The notes beneath the pieces were generated by a model. The model searched no databases. It was not told where the DNA came from and saw only the letters and a program-made list of their open reading frames with translations. A stretch of 5,073 nt of DNA from Candidatus Nanoarchaeia archaeon (GTDB lineage Archaea > Nanobdellota > Nanobdellia > Tiddalikarchaeales > Tiddalikarchaeaceae), in the NCBI GenBank assembly GCA_028704265.1, contig JAQVLH010000088.1, forward strand, positions 1 to 5,073. Reading direction: 5' to 3'. The first letter of the stretch is position 1, and each line of letters opens with the position of its first letter. The position numbers and the translations under genes were made by a program. This document shows, piece by piece, positions 4,724-5,073 of the stretch.

Positions 4724-5073
4724 ATGATAACTGGATTAATGAGTGATAATAAAAAAGAATATTTAATTCAAAAAGATGGTTTTGATAAAATATGCAGATT
4801 ATGTTCTTTTTATAATTCTTTAATATCTTTAAATATAATTTCTACTAATTATGCAAAAAATGCAGTTGAATATTTGGCTCAAAATTATGATGAAAAAATA
4901 AATCCTATTACTCCAGATAATTTAAGATGCAGAATTTTAAAAAAAAGCATTAAGTATTCAGAGATGCCAAAATTAGCAGAGATAGAAAAAGGAGTTAATA
5001 TGGAAGAAAAAAGATTTATAGGCATAAAAGGTTTGGAATCAGTTCTTAATGAAATGAAAGAAAAACAAGGAGC
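4724..5073 (+). CDS. Hypothetical protein, paralog 2 of the 4107 gene (3' partial)
   Basis: An open frame from ATG 4724 runs off the right edge after 116 complete codons. Aligned by eye with the upstream gene (one single-residue gap), about 67 of the 116 residues are identical. Conserved blocks are MITGL at the start, KEYLIQKDGFDK at 11-22, CRLC at 24-27 followed by FYN at 29-31, SIKYSEMPKLAEIEKG at 75-90, and IKGLE near 101-105. The putative nucleophile C24, second Cys C27 and N31 are all kept, while C32 of paralog 1 is Ser here. The region that would hold the His and Asp of the proposed triad is beyond the window, so whether this copy is intact and could be active cannot be judged. No frameshift is seen in the visible part. 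Divergence is greatest at about residues 36-74, the likely site of functional difference between the copies. Confidence 0.85.
   Translation, partial: MITGLMSDNKKEYLIQKDGFDKICRLCSFYNSLISLNIISTNYAKNAVEYLAQNYDEKINPITPDNLRCRILKKSIKYSEMPKLAEIEKGVNMEEKRFIGIKGLESVLNEMKEKQG

Noticed and set aside
1..5073. CRISPR array, insertion sequence, attachment site or phage genes
   Set aside because: No regularly spaced repeats, transposase or integrase motifs are seen; the tRNA is not followed by a duplicated 3' segment within the window.

Overview
The window is a gene-dense, very AT-rich piece of what is almost certainly an archaeal chromosome. The evidence is a PAC2-family proteasome-assembly protein, an adjacent AmmeMemoRadiSam radical SAM/AMMECR1 gene pair, a tRNA gene without an encoded CCA, and TTTAAA-type TATA boxes about 26-29 bp upstream of several start codons, as expected for leaderless archaeal transcripts. 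Small proteins, tight packing and low GC would fit a DPANN-type (Woesearchaeota/Pacearchaeota-like) genome. That placement is inferred from style and is not proven; an AT-rich methanogen is not excluded.

Layout from left to right. Positions 1-94 hold the last 30 codons of a gene entering from the left, with a tail resembling a SAM-dependent methyltransferase. Positions 173-1162 and 1168-1695 are amrS and amrA on the + strand, an apparent two-gene operon. The Memo-like partner (amrB) is not in the window. Converging on it, with no spacer between the stop codons, is a minus-strand pair: a PAC2 protein (3075-2329) followed 6 bp later by a HAD-family phosphatase (2322-1696). The PAC2 protein ends in Leu-Tyr-Gly, which fits the HbYX motif that docks activators onto the proteasome. 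A 136-bp divergent promoter region separates PAC2 from a 111-residue protein of unknown function (3212-3547, +). Next come a tRNA-Gly(TCC) (3645-3575, -) with several weak helix pairs and an unrecognised 101-residue protein (4010-3705, -).

The right end is the least ordinary part. Two tandem paralogous genes (4107-4643 and 4724 to the edge, both +) share roughly 55-60% protein identity over the visible overlap, a 30-bp stretch of identical DNA, and very similar promoters. The complete copy has a spaced Cys-Asn...Gly-His-Ala...Ile-Asp-Ser pattern suggesting a papain/C39-like cysteine-protease fold; this is a hypothesis from motifs only. The first copy is divergent from the 101-residue gene, and the two promoters form a perfect 15-bp inverted repeat whose arms each end exactly 20 nt before the respective ATG. 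This suggests that these genes use one promoter class and may be expressed together.
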